Shown: one piece after another, positions 35,752 to 42,835 of the stretch
Numbering within the stretch: position 1 is the first letter of the stretch
Layout of the letters: each line of letters opens with the position of its first letter
Made by a program: the position numbers and the translations under genes
Notes under the pieces: generated by a model
Database searches by the model: none
What the model saw: only the letters and a program-made list of their open reading frames with translations
What the model was told of the DNA's origin: nothing
NCBI GenBank assembly: GCA_965371225.1
Contig: CBDUXP010000012.1
Location: forward strand, 1-64,000
Origin: CBDUXP01 sp965371225 [NCBI: uncultured bacterium]
GTDB taxonomy: Bacteria; Abyssobacteria; SURF-5; CBDUXP01
Length of the DNA: 64,000 nt
Reading direction: 5' to 3'

Positions 35752-36397
35752 GTGTCCCACTCCGTGCAACTGGCGCGTAGCGGCGCCAGGGTCTCTATTT
35801 CCGCGTGCGACGCGTGCGACCATGGTCCCGACAACTGTCGGACTCGCCTCATGGCCAGTCGGTCGCCGCGTGCGCGAGATCTATCGCGTCAGGCTTTGGG
35901 GCGGGGCCCGTCTCCTCTCCTGAGCGTGCGTTTTGCCATCGCGGACCCAGACAGACCCACGAAAGCCACGGCCCAGTATACTGAAAAAAGCTGATATTCT
36001 CTATATCGATGTTATAGCCCAGCAGAAATTGCGGCATGAGAGATGCGCATACAACATAAGCTCCCATTATCGGCATAGGAAAATTGTTGGAGCACTCCTA
36101 GTCAAGTGGCCCGACACCAACAGCGGCGTACATCGCCAGCGAGGGTCCGAGCGAGCCCAGCAGCGCCGACGGGATCGGCTGTCCGCGGTCTGGTCCCAGC
36201 ACCCCCTCCCTCTTCGGGGGGTCGAGGCATCGGTGGGTCGTGCGGCGCGGCGTTGACCTGGGCTGGTGGCCGGGCTATACTAAAGAAGATAAAGTAGTCT
36301 TGTATCCGGTTCCTGGGCCGGTCCCGGGCAGGTGGATGCGCGAGGGCCGGAAACCCCCCGCCCACCACCATCACACGCGTAGTGCGGAGGTGCCCCC
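35752..36397. other. 646-bp non-coding region with promoter elements
   Basis: No convincing gene is present. The stretch from about 35980 to 36090 is clearly AT-rich compared with its surroundings and probably carries the minus-strand promoter of the chemoreceptor (a TATACT-like hexamer near 35979). A C-run/G-run hairpin of six pairs lies near 36200-36226. The plus-strand promoter at 36253 is annotated separately. The several open frames here have no recognisable domain. Confidence 0.4.
36253..36281 (+). promoter_or_regulatory. Near-consensus sigma70-type promoter
   Basis: TTGACC (36253-36258) and TATACT (36276-36281) are separated by exactly 17 bases. This is the best primary-sigma promoter seen in the window. 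It would start a transcript near 36288 with a leader of about 110 nucleotides before the small membrane protein at 36398. The leader is very GC-rich. Confidence 0.65.
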
Positions 36398-36691
36398 ATG
36401 ACTGAACAGATGCTCGCTCCCCCTTCATCCCCCCGAGCCCCCGCGGCCCCGAGCGCGCCGGCGCTGGCCGAGGTGGCGCCCGCCGTCACTGGCGCGCCAG
36501 CGATCCTGCGGCACCCGGTGGTGCTCATGGGCAGTGTGTTCGCCTTCGCGGTGTTCGGCCTCTGCTACAGCATGTTCCAGGTGGCGACCCCCCAACTCAT
36601 TGGCATGAGCGCGTGGGTCGTGCCTCCGCTGCTCATCCTCCTGGCGATCTGCGTCGCGCTCTTCATCGAGGGCCGGCCCCGGCACTCATAG
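36398..36691 (+). CDS. Small two-helix membrane protein
   Basis: I do not recognise this 97-residue protein. The first 37 residues are a Pro/Ala-rich flexible segment (PSSPRAPAAPSAPA). Two hydrophobic helices follow at about 42-62 and 70-90, joined by a short loop, with a basic end (GRPRHS). The ATG at 36398 is preceded by CGGAGG, a good ribosome binding site. A near-consensus promoter lies 117 bp upstream and a hairpin lies 29 bp downstream, so it forms a complete single-gene unit. Confidence 0.7.
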   Translation: MTEQMLAPPSSPRAPAAPSAPALAEVAPAVTGAPAILRHPVVLMGSVFAFAVFGLCYSMFQVATPQLIGMSAWVVPPLLILLAICVALFIEGRPRHS

Positions 36692-36719
36692 CGCCCCCCG
36701 CTCTCCGCCGCAAAGGACA

Positions 36720-36749
36720 AGCGCCCAAACGTAAAAGCGTTCGGGCGCT
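36720..36749. terminator. Bidirectional hairpin between convergent genes
   Basis: AGCGCCC (36720-36726) pairs with GGGCGCT (36743-36749). After one mismatch, AACG pairs with CGTT, closing the loop TAAAAG. It sits between the small membrane gene (plus) and the RRM gene (minus). No long U-tract follows. Confidence 0.55.
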
Positions 36750-36794
36750 GGGATGCCGACCGCCGGACGGTTGGCGCCTACGTGAAGATCGCGC

Positions 36795-37082
36795 CTACCA
36801 CTGATCGCGGCGTGGTGGGCCGCCACCCCCACCCCGATCGTCTCTCGGCCGCGCTTCGTTCACGCGAAGCGGCCGCCCATCGAAGTCCGTCCCATCCAAC
36901 GCGGAAATCGCCGCGCGTGCGTGCTCGTCGTTGGGCATTTCGACGAATCCAAACCCGCGGGACCGGCCGGTTTCGCGGTCGGTAATGATCTTGGCGGATG
37001 ATACATCACCATGGGCCTCGAACGTGGAACGCATGCTGTCCTCGGTCGAGCTATAGCTCAAGTTGCCAACGAAGATGTTCAT
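36795..37082 (-). CDS. RRM-type RNA-binding protein
   Basis: This 95-residue single RNA recognition motif protein has RNP2 at residues 3-8 (IFVGNL) and RNP1 as SRGFGFVEM (about residues 41-49). Both carry the aromatic residues that stack on RNA. The last 20 residues are a Gly/Arg-rich tail (RDDRGGGGGPPRRDQW). This is the bacterial/cyanobacterial Rbp-type architecture, often cold-induced. The ATG at 37082 is preceded by GGAGGTTC, a strong ribosome binding site. It forms a single-gene unit ending at the hairpin at 36720. Confidence 0.94.
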   Translation of the reverse strand: MNIFVGNLSYSSTEDSMRSTFEAHGDVSSAKIITDRETGRSRGFGFVEMPNDEHARAAISALDGTDFDGRPLRVNEARPRDDRGGGGGPPRRDQW

Positions 37083-37337
37083 TTCAGAACCTCCCAGTCG
37101 CTAGTCCGGTCTCTCTTCCCTGCACCATCGCAACTGGGAAATCCTCCGGATGACGACCCTAATCATAGCCGGATTCCAAGCCTTGGGCCATTGGAATGCC
37201 CCGTGCGGGGCCGGATCGCGGGACGAGCCCCCGGCCAAAAGACGCTCCGCCGGCGCAGCTATGGCCACCGGGGAGACTTCCATCTCACACTTCCCCGCGT
37301 CCCTCGCAGGACAGCTCGGAGTACGCCGCCTCCAGGT

Positions 37338-39065
37338 TTACGGGCCGTCCGAAAGCGAAAGCTGAATGGTCCCCAGCAACTGGACAGCGTCGCCGCCGGC
37401 CGGGAGCGCGAAAGCGCGGAGGGTCGTACCCGGCTCGGCTCGCGCGAAACCCAACCACCCGCACTGCACGCCGCGCGACCACGGGCGGGCGCTCCGGGGC
37501 TGCGGGCACGCGAGGGTCGTGGTCGCGAAACCGCAGATGAGGTCGGCATCATTCACGAGCACCACACGTTCCGCAGCCTCATGGCGAACGGTCTCCCACG
37601 CCCAACCTTGAACGCGCCAGCCGCGGCCGCGGAGCCCCGCCCCCTCCGGCTCCTGCACGAGTTCCGCGGCCTCGATGCCGCCCTCCCACGTGTGGTGCAG
37701 CGCGACCGGGTAGTGGAGGACCAGGCGCTGGCCGAGAAAATGGGGCCAGTCGGCGGCAAAGACGCTCAGCCGGTGGGCCTTGAGCACCGGCCCCAGCATG
37801 GGGACGATTGCCGGGTAGTACGACAGATGCTCCAAGGCCGCTAGATCCCACACCCCCGCGATCACAGCCAGGGCGCCTTGCTCCCGCGTGTCGTGGATGC
37901 GCCGCGCCATCCGGCCAGCGGCAAGGTGCGTCGGCAACAGGAACAGGATCATAGCGAGGGCCACGCCGACGACGACCGCCCGGTGCGCCACTGGACGCTG
38001 CCGCACCTGCTGCGCCTGCACCACGAGGAGCGAAACCAGGCTGGCCCAATAGTAGAGGGCGGTGGTGGTGTAATAGTGTCCCAAGCCGACGGCCAGCGGT
38101 AGCATAACTCGGTGCAGCGCGACCGCGCCCGCTGATGCCAGCGTGAACCACAGGATCAAGAGGTGAATGTACTGGAAGCGTCCTAATGCGCGGTACCGCC
38201 ATCCGGCGTGTACGGTGACCGCCACACCGAGGACCAGGCCGACCGCACCAAAGACGCTCGCGACGGTCGGCGAGACGAAGAACGGCAGGCCCAATTCCCG
38301 CAGCAGAAATGCACTCCACTGGGGCGCCCAGAGAAACACGTAGGCGAACGACAGCGTGGCCGTATTGAGCGTGTTCCACCACAGGGCCACGAGGCTGCCG
38401 ATCACAAGTAGGAGCAGTATTTCCCACCAGCGCGCGCGGAAGAGCGCCGCCTCGCAGACCATCAGGGGCCAGACGACCACCCCGTTGCTCATGGAAAAGG
38501 TCGCCACCACCGCGGCACCAATGGCGAGGCCGCCCCAGAGCCAGCGGCGACGCGTCGCCCTCGCGCCCGTCAGGAACGCGGCCAGCGAGATGATGCCGGC
38601 GGTTGCCGCGGCGTAGACCAGGACGAACGCCATCTGGAAACCCCAGAGCAGGTTTTCGATCTGTGTAGACGACAGCAGCAGCATGGGGTAGACGCCGACC
38701 AGAAACAGGGCCGTCCCGTGATCCGGTGGGCATTCCCGCCAGGCTTCGCGCACGTACAGGGCGCACGCAAACGCCTGGGTGAGCAGGATGGAAGGTATCA
38801 GCAGTAGGTTGCGCCCGCCGAGCAGGAAGAGATCCGCCCAGTAGAACAGCCGCGGGAAGAAGACGACGTGGCTCATCCGCATGGGGCCGAAGCTCGCCAG
38901 GTCCGCTTGCCCGGCGTAGTACTTCCCCACCGTCACCACCTCCATCCACTGGTCTTGATAGAGCGCGGGCGAATAGCCGATCGCGACAAACACCACCGTG
39001 CTGAGGACCACGAAAGCGGCCAGACCCCACCATAGAGACAGAAGAACCCGCGTGGTACTCGTCAT
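37338..39065 (-). CDS. Large polytopic membrane protein, possible glycosyltransferase-like
   Basis: The 575-residue protein has about eleven to twelve hydrophobic helices between residues 8 and 405 and a soluble C-terminal domain of about 160 residues. The large loop after helix 1 holds YSPALYQDQWMEVVTVGKYYAG. An aspartate after the first helix is a feature of GT-C glycosyltransferases, and the whole pattern (many helices, acidic first loop, soluble tail) fits that class, but no specific family is recognised. The ATG at 39065 is used. An upstream ATG at 39116 adds 17 residues. It follows the amidohydrolase gene by 57 bp on the same strand. Confidence 0.72.
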   Translation of the reverse strand: MTSTTRVLLSLWWGLAAFVVLSTVVFVAIGYSPALYQDQWMEVVTVGKYYAGQADLASFGPMRMSHVVFFPRLFYWADLFLLGGRNLLLIPSILLTQAFACALYVREAWRECPPDHGTALFLVGVYPMLLLSSTQIENLLWGFQMAFVLVYAAATAGIISLAAFLTGARATRRRWLWGGLAIGAAVVATFSMSNGVVVWPLMVCEAALFRARWWEILLLLVIGSLVALWWNTLNTATLSFAYVFLWAPQWSAFLLRELGLPFFVSPTVASVFGAVGLVLGVAVTVHAGWRYRALGRFQYIHLLILWFTLASAGAVALHRVMLPLAVGLGHYYTTTALYYWASLVSLLVVQAQQVRQRPVAHRAVVVGVALAMILFLLPTHLAAGRMARRIHDTREQGALAVIAGVWDLAALEHLSYYPAIVPMLGPVLKAHRLSVFAADWPHFLGQRLVLHYPVALHHTWEGGIEAAELVQEPEGAGLRGRGWRVQGWAWETVRHEAAERVVLVNDADLICGFATTTLACPQPRSARPWSRGVQCGWLGFARAEPGTTLRAFALPAGGDAVQLLGTIQLSLSDGP

Positions 39066-39122
39066 GCTCGCGCGCGCCTGGCGGTGCGCCGGGGCGGTGA
39101 GCCGCGCGGCGGCCACCCGGGC

Positions 39123-40808
39123 TCAGCCGCGGCCGTGCCGCAGGAGCCGGCCGGCCAGCGTCCCCTCGGGATCCACCGCATCCACCCCGTTCCGTCGCAA
39201 GAGGCTGCCGTTCACGATCACGGCGTCGATCCCCTCGGGGTCGGTCACCACGCGGTCCGCCCCGGCCGGCAGGTCCCACACGCGCCGCAGCGGACTGTGG
39301 CCAATCGTGACGGGGTCGAATACGACCACGTCGGCCGGGGCGCCTTCGGCCAGCCGGCCGCGGTCCGTGAGGCCGAAGATCTGTGCCGGACGGTGGGTGA
39401 TCATGTGCACGGCCTGCTCCAGGGAGAGCACCTCGCGCTCGCGCACCCACGTGCCCAGCAGATTGGTGCCGTAACACGCATCGTTGAGTTCGTCGGCGTG
39501 CGCGCCCGCATCCGACAGGCCGACCATAGTGTACGGACTGGTCAACAACTCCCCGATGGCGGATTCATTGTGGTTGAACGTGGCCGTTCGGAATCGTGCT
39601 TGGAGGTCGGATTCGAGCCCGAGGTCGAATGCCAGATCCTGAGGATGGACTCCACGCTCGGCCGCAACTTCCGACAAGGGGCGTTCTTCCAGGCTCGGAT
39701 CGGAGGGACACACGGAAATGACGGCGCGCGTCCACCAACCAGCCAGGTGAGGCCCCGACCCGGGCGCCAGGTGGGCCTTCACGTCGGCCCGGAACGCCGG
39801 ATCGGCGTACACGCGCTTCTTTGTCTCGTGGTCGCCCGCCGTAATGGGTTTGAAAAAGTCAAACCCCGCAAAGGGAAAGGGCTCGGCCCAGCGGAAATCG
39901 TGCACGATGGGGAGGGCGCTCACCTGGGGGTAGATCTGCAAGCCACGCGCCTGCAGCGCGCCCACCTGTTCGAGCACACCCAGATGGCTGCCCGGGCCGA
40001 GCATGTCCGTGAACAAGGCGGTCCAACTGATGGGACGGCCGGTTTCCTGCGCGATGACCTCGAACTGGTCGAGGAACATGCCCGGGCCGATGGTCACCTC
40101 GATGGTGCCCCGCCCCACCTCGCCCAACACGCCACAGAGGGCGCGCACTTCGTCCAGACTCGCCGCGCGGCTGGGCACGGGCTTGCCTTGCGCCCCCACG
40201 TGCGTGAACGCCTTCGATGTGGCGAAGCCGACGGCCCCCGCCTCCATCGCGTCGTGCACCAAGGCGCGCATCTGGTCGATCTCGTCCGCAGTCGCCTCCC
40301 GTTCCGCGGCGTCCTCCCCCATCACGTAGATGCGGATCGGGGTATGGCCCGCGAGCACGGCCACGTTGATGGCCGGAGCGCGCTGCTCCACGACATCCAG
40401 GTACTCGGCGAACGATTCGAACGGCCAATCTTCTCCGATGCCCGCTTTGAGCGCGTCGTAGCTCATGCCCTCGACCTTTTCCAGGGTGCGGAGGATCAAT
40501 TCGCGGTGCTGCGGGCGCGTCGGCGCCACCCCGAAACCACAGTTGCCCATGACCACGGTCGTTGCCCCGTGCCACGGGGAAATGGTCATCATGCGATCCC
40601 ACAAGATCTGGGCGTCGTAATGCGTGTGAATGTCGACGAAGCCGGGACAGACCACGCGGCCGTGCGCATCGATCGTGTCGTGCGCAGTGCCGGGAGCATC
40701 GCCCAGGGCGACGATGCGGCCGTCGCGGATGCCCACGTCGCCCCGCTGTCCTGGCGCGCCGGTTCCGTCTACGATGGTTCCGCCGGTGATCTTCAGCGCG
40801 TAGTCCAT
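39123..40808 (-). CDS. N-acyl-D-amino-acid deacylase-family amidohydrolase
   Basis: The 561-residue metal-dependent hydrolase has the D-aminoacylase layout. The N-terminal beta-sandwich is LKITGGTIVDGTGAPGQRGDVGIRDGRIVALGD. Metal-binding VVCPGFVDIHTHYDAQ (about residues 52-67) and GNCGFGVAPT follow, with later HDFRWAEPF and a C-terminal LSDAGAHADELND that supplies the catalytic aspartate region. The closing segment GRLAEGAPADVVVFDP completes the composite sandwich. It is expected to deacylate N-acyl-D-amino acids or a related amide. The ATG at 40808 opens the conserved N-terminus. A structured RNA element lies about 110 to 200 bp upstream on the same strand. Confidence 0.92.
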   Translation of the reverse strand: MDYALKITGGTIVDGTGAPGQRGDVGIRDGRIVALGDAPGTAHDTIDAHGRVVCPGFVDIHTHYDAQILWDRMMTISPWHGATTVVMGNCGFGVAPTRPQHRELILRTLEKVEGMSYDALKAGIGEDWPFESFAEYLDVVEQRAPAINVAVLAGHTPIRIYVMGEDAAEREATADEIDQMRALVHDAMEAGAVGFATSKAFTHVGAQGKPVPSRAASLDEVRALCGVLGEVGRGTIEVTIGPGMFLDQFEVIAQETGRPISWTALFTDMLGPGSHLGVLEQVGALQARGLQIYPQVSALPIVHDFRWAEPFPFAGFDFFKPITAGDHETKKRVYADPAFRADVKAHLAPGSGPHLAGWWTRAVISVCPSDPSLEERPLSEVAAERGVHPQDLAFDLGLESDLQARFRTATFNHNESAIGELLTSPYTMVGLSDAGAHADELNDACYGTNLLGTWVREREVLSLEQAVHMITHRPAQIFGLTDRGRLAEGAPADVVVFDPVTIGHSPLRRVWDLPAGADRVVTDPEGIDAVIVNGSLLRRNGVDAVDPEGTLAGRLLRHGRG

Positions 40809-40917
40809 GCTCCCAGCCTTCCCCCATCCGCTGGACCGGACGGCGCGAGCATCTTATCACCCGACGTGACGGCGCTCGGCCCAGGCGCGACGACCGCCCC
40901 GCCGCACGCCACGCCGG

Positions 40918-41010
40918 AAAAAACGCCGCGCCCCGACCAGCCTAGGAGCCATTGGCGAAAAGATTCGCCAGGGAGAGGAAAGAGGGCTAGCGCGGGGCGC
41001 GGACACTGTA
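40918..41010 (-). ncRNA. Structured leader RNA or small RNA with intrinsic terminator
   Basis: On the minus strand a perfect 10-bp outer stem joins 41002-40993 (CCGCGCCCCG) with 40935-40926 (CGGGGCGCGG), and a run of six U residues follows at 40923-40918. Inside it a 4-bp helix (AGCC with GGCT) and a perfect 7-bp hairpin TGGCGAA-TCTT-TTCGCCA (40970-40953) are possible. A TATATA hexamer lies at 41022-41017, placing a transcript start near 41010. The element ends about 110 bp before the ATG of the amidohydrolase. It could be a riboswitch or attenuator, or an independent small RNA of about 90 nucleotides. It does not match a class I can name. Confidence 0.5.
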
Positions 41011-41022
41011 AGTGCTTATATA

Positions 41023-41453
41023 GGACAAGGCTACCGCCGGATGTTTCGGGCGCGCGTACCAGAATTGGCGTCCCCAGCGAGCACAGGAGCGGGCGCTGCA
41101 CCGCGTGCCCGCGGGGGATCCGACCCGGCAGGGGTATCACACGTAAGCGCTGTGTTAATAACTACTTCTGGCTCACGTCTCTGACAGAGAATCACCGCCC
41201 GAACGACGCCAGGGTGTGCGGGTCGCCGGTTGGTGGCTCGCCAGCAGCCGCTCACGCGTCGCGACCCGCGCCCGACCGGCCCCCGTTCTGTCGCCGCCCC
41301 GGGCGGTGACGCGGGTGGGGGATGACATATGATGATGCGCCCGATCGACGCGCAAAGGATCCCCTCTGACTCAATGTCCAAGCTATGGCCGCCGATCTCC
41401 CGGCTCCGGTGCTGATCGCGCGGCGGGCCACTGGCGCAGGACCCGGGTCTGCA
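41023..41453. other. Upstream spacer between the RNA element and the tesA-like gene
   Basis: This region of about 430 bp has no supported gene. Short open frames on the minus strand lack ribosome binding sites and recognisable sequence. GC content drops around 41150-41180 (TTAATAACTA). I see no repeat or hairpin of note. Confidence 0.35.
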
Positions 41454-42161
41454 CTACTCCGCGGGGTTGTCGACCTTCAGGAGCGGGATCAGGTACGGCA
41501 CGATACGCTCGACGATGACGGCGACTCCGGTGCGGTTGGGATGGATCCCGTCCGGTTGGTTCAACTCCGGCTCAAGCGCCACGCCGTCCAAGAAAAAGGG
41601 ATACAAAGCGACTGCATGCTTGCGTGCCAGTTCCGGATAGATGCGATTGAATTCCTCTTCGTACTGCGTCCCCAGATTGCGCGGGGCGTACATGCCGGCG
41701 AGCAAGACTTTCCTCTCCCCGTTCACCAGCCTTTCGAGGATGGCGTCGAGATTGCGGCGCGTGGCCTCCGGCACAATGGCACGTAGACTGTCGTTCCCGC
41801 CGAGCGCGACGATGATGACGTCCGGTTGGTCTTGCAAGGACCACTCAAGCCGCGCCAGTCCACCCGCGGTGGTATCCCCAGAGACCCCGGCATTGATTAC
41901 GCGCACGTTCCGGCCCTGGGCCCGCAGGGCCGCCTCCAACTGGGTGGGGAACGTCGCATCCTGGGGGAGGCCTTGGCCCGCCGTCAGGCTGTCGCCCAGC
42001 GCGAGGATGCGAAGGGGTTCGTCGGCCCACCCGCTCAGCGGACGCAGGCACAGAATCGCCACGACACCCACGACACCGAGTCGCCTGACGCGAACGGTCG
42101 GCGCCTGTGGGTGAGCGCGCGGGGCGATGCGTATGAGTGAGACCGGTAACGCGGATACCAT
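41454..42161 (-). CDS. tesA: SGNH-type arylesterase / thioesterase I
   Basis: This SGNH hydrolase of about 235 residues has the complete set of blocks: LALGDSLTAGQG with the catalytic Ser, GVSGDTTAGGL with Gly, ALGGNDSLR with Asn, and DGIHPN with the Asp-His pair. It probably acts in the periplasm, because a hydrophobic signal-like segment (GVVGVVAILCLRPLSGWA) precedes the catalytic domain. The start is unresolved. I list the second of two adjacent ATGs (42161), but any ATG start overlaps the first bases of the divergent ABC gene, so a GTG within the signal region is also possible. Divergent arrangement with ybbA-ybbP is the same as in enterobacteria, which supports the tesA name. Confidence 0.87.
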   Translation of the reverse strand: MVSALPVSLIRIAPRAHPQAPTVRVRRLGVVGVVAILCLRPLSGWADEPLRILALGDSLTAGQGLPQDATFPTQLEAALRAQGRNVRVINAGVSGDTTAGGLARLEWSLQDQPDVIIVALGGNDSLRAIVPEATRRNLDAILERLVNGERKVLLAGMYAPRNLGTQYEEEFNRIYPELARKHAVALYPFFLDGVALEPELNQPDGIHPNRTGVAVIVERIVPYLIPLLKVDNPAE

Positions 42162-42822
42162 CATTCGGCTCCGTGACGTGCATCTTACCCTGCCGAGCAT
42201 GGCCGGTGAGGTTCATATCCTCCGTGGCCTGAACCTGGAAGTCGCCCAAGGCGAGACGCTCGGGGTGGTCGGCCCTAGTGGGTCCGGCAAGACGAGCATG
42301 CTGATGGTGCTCGCGGGGCTCGAGCGTTCGACGCGGGGTGTCGTGCAGGTGGCCGGCACCGACCTGGTCGGGCAGAGCGAGGATGAGCTGGCGCTGTTCC
42401 GCCGCGAGAACGTCGGCATTGTCTTTCAAGCGTTCCATCTGTTGCCGACCATGACCGCCATGGAAAATGTGGCCGTGCCGTTGGAGTTTGCGCATCGTGC
42501 GGACGCCTTCACCGAAGCCGGCGCCTGCCTGGAACGCGTGGGCTTGGGCCATCGCCTGACTCACTACCCGAGCCAACTGTCTGGTGGCGAGCAGCAGCGG
42601 GTGGCGCTGGCGCGGGCGTTCGTCACCCGGCCGCATCTGCTCTTAGCCGACGAGCCCACCGGTAACCTCGACGGCGACACGGGGCAGCTGGTCATTGACC
42701 TCATGTTCGAGCTGTCGGAGCAGAACGGCACGACGCTCCTGCTCATCACGCATGACTTGACGGTGGTGCAGCGATGCGAACGCGTGGTGCGCCTGGTGGA
42801 CGGAACGATTCTCGAAGCGTGA
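42133..42822 (+). CDS. ybbA: ABC transporter ATP-binding protein (YbbA-like)
   Basis: The 229-residue ATPase of the LolD/MacB type has Walker A GPSGSGKTS (about residues 47-55), Q-loop VFQAFHLLPTM, signature LSGGEQQRVALARAF, Walker B LLLADEPTGNLD, and the switch His in LLITHDLTV. It powers the FtsX-type permease that begins 13 bp downstream. An in-frame ATG at 42127 adds two residues and cannot be excluded. The pair probably exports or remodels lipoproteins or envelope lipids. Confidence 0.94.
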   Translation: MSETGNADTIIRLRDVHLTLPSMAGEVHILRGLNLEVAQGETLGVVGPSGSGKTSMLMVLAGLERSTRGVVQVAGTDLVGQSEDELALFRRENVGIVFQAFHLLPTMTAMENVAVPLEFAHRADAFTEAGACLERVGLGHRLTHYPSQLSGGEQQRVALARAFVTRPHLLLADEPTGNLDGDTGQLVIDLMFELSEQNGTTLLLITHDLTVVQRCERVVRLVDGTILEA

Positions 42823-42835
42823 GGGGGAGCGAACC

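Noticed and set aside
36180-36230. Possible intrinsic terminator CCCCC/GGGGG near 36200
   Set aside because: The stem is short, no U-tract follows, and no gene ends just upstream on either strand.
35933-36256. Possible small gene in the AT-rich spacer upstream of the chemoreceptor
   Set aside because: No ribosome binding site, mixed codon use and no recognisable motif. It also spans a hairpin and the promoter at 36253.
37011-37844. 277-residue plus-strand open frame after the RRM gene
   Set aside because: It is antisense to the RRM gene start and the polytopic membrane gene, with no ribosome binding site or domain.
39084-41309. 741-residue plus-strand open frame
   Set aside because: It is the complement of the amidohydrolase gene and its leader, and it crosses the structured RNA element. 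No recognisable protein.
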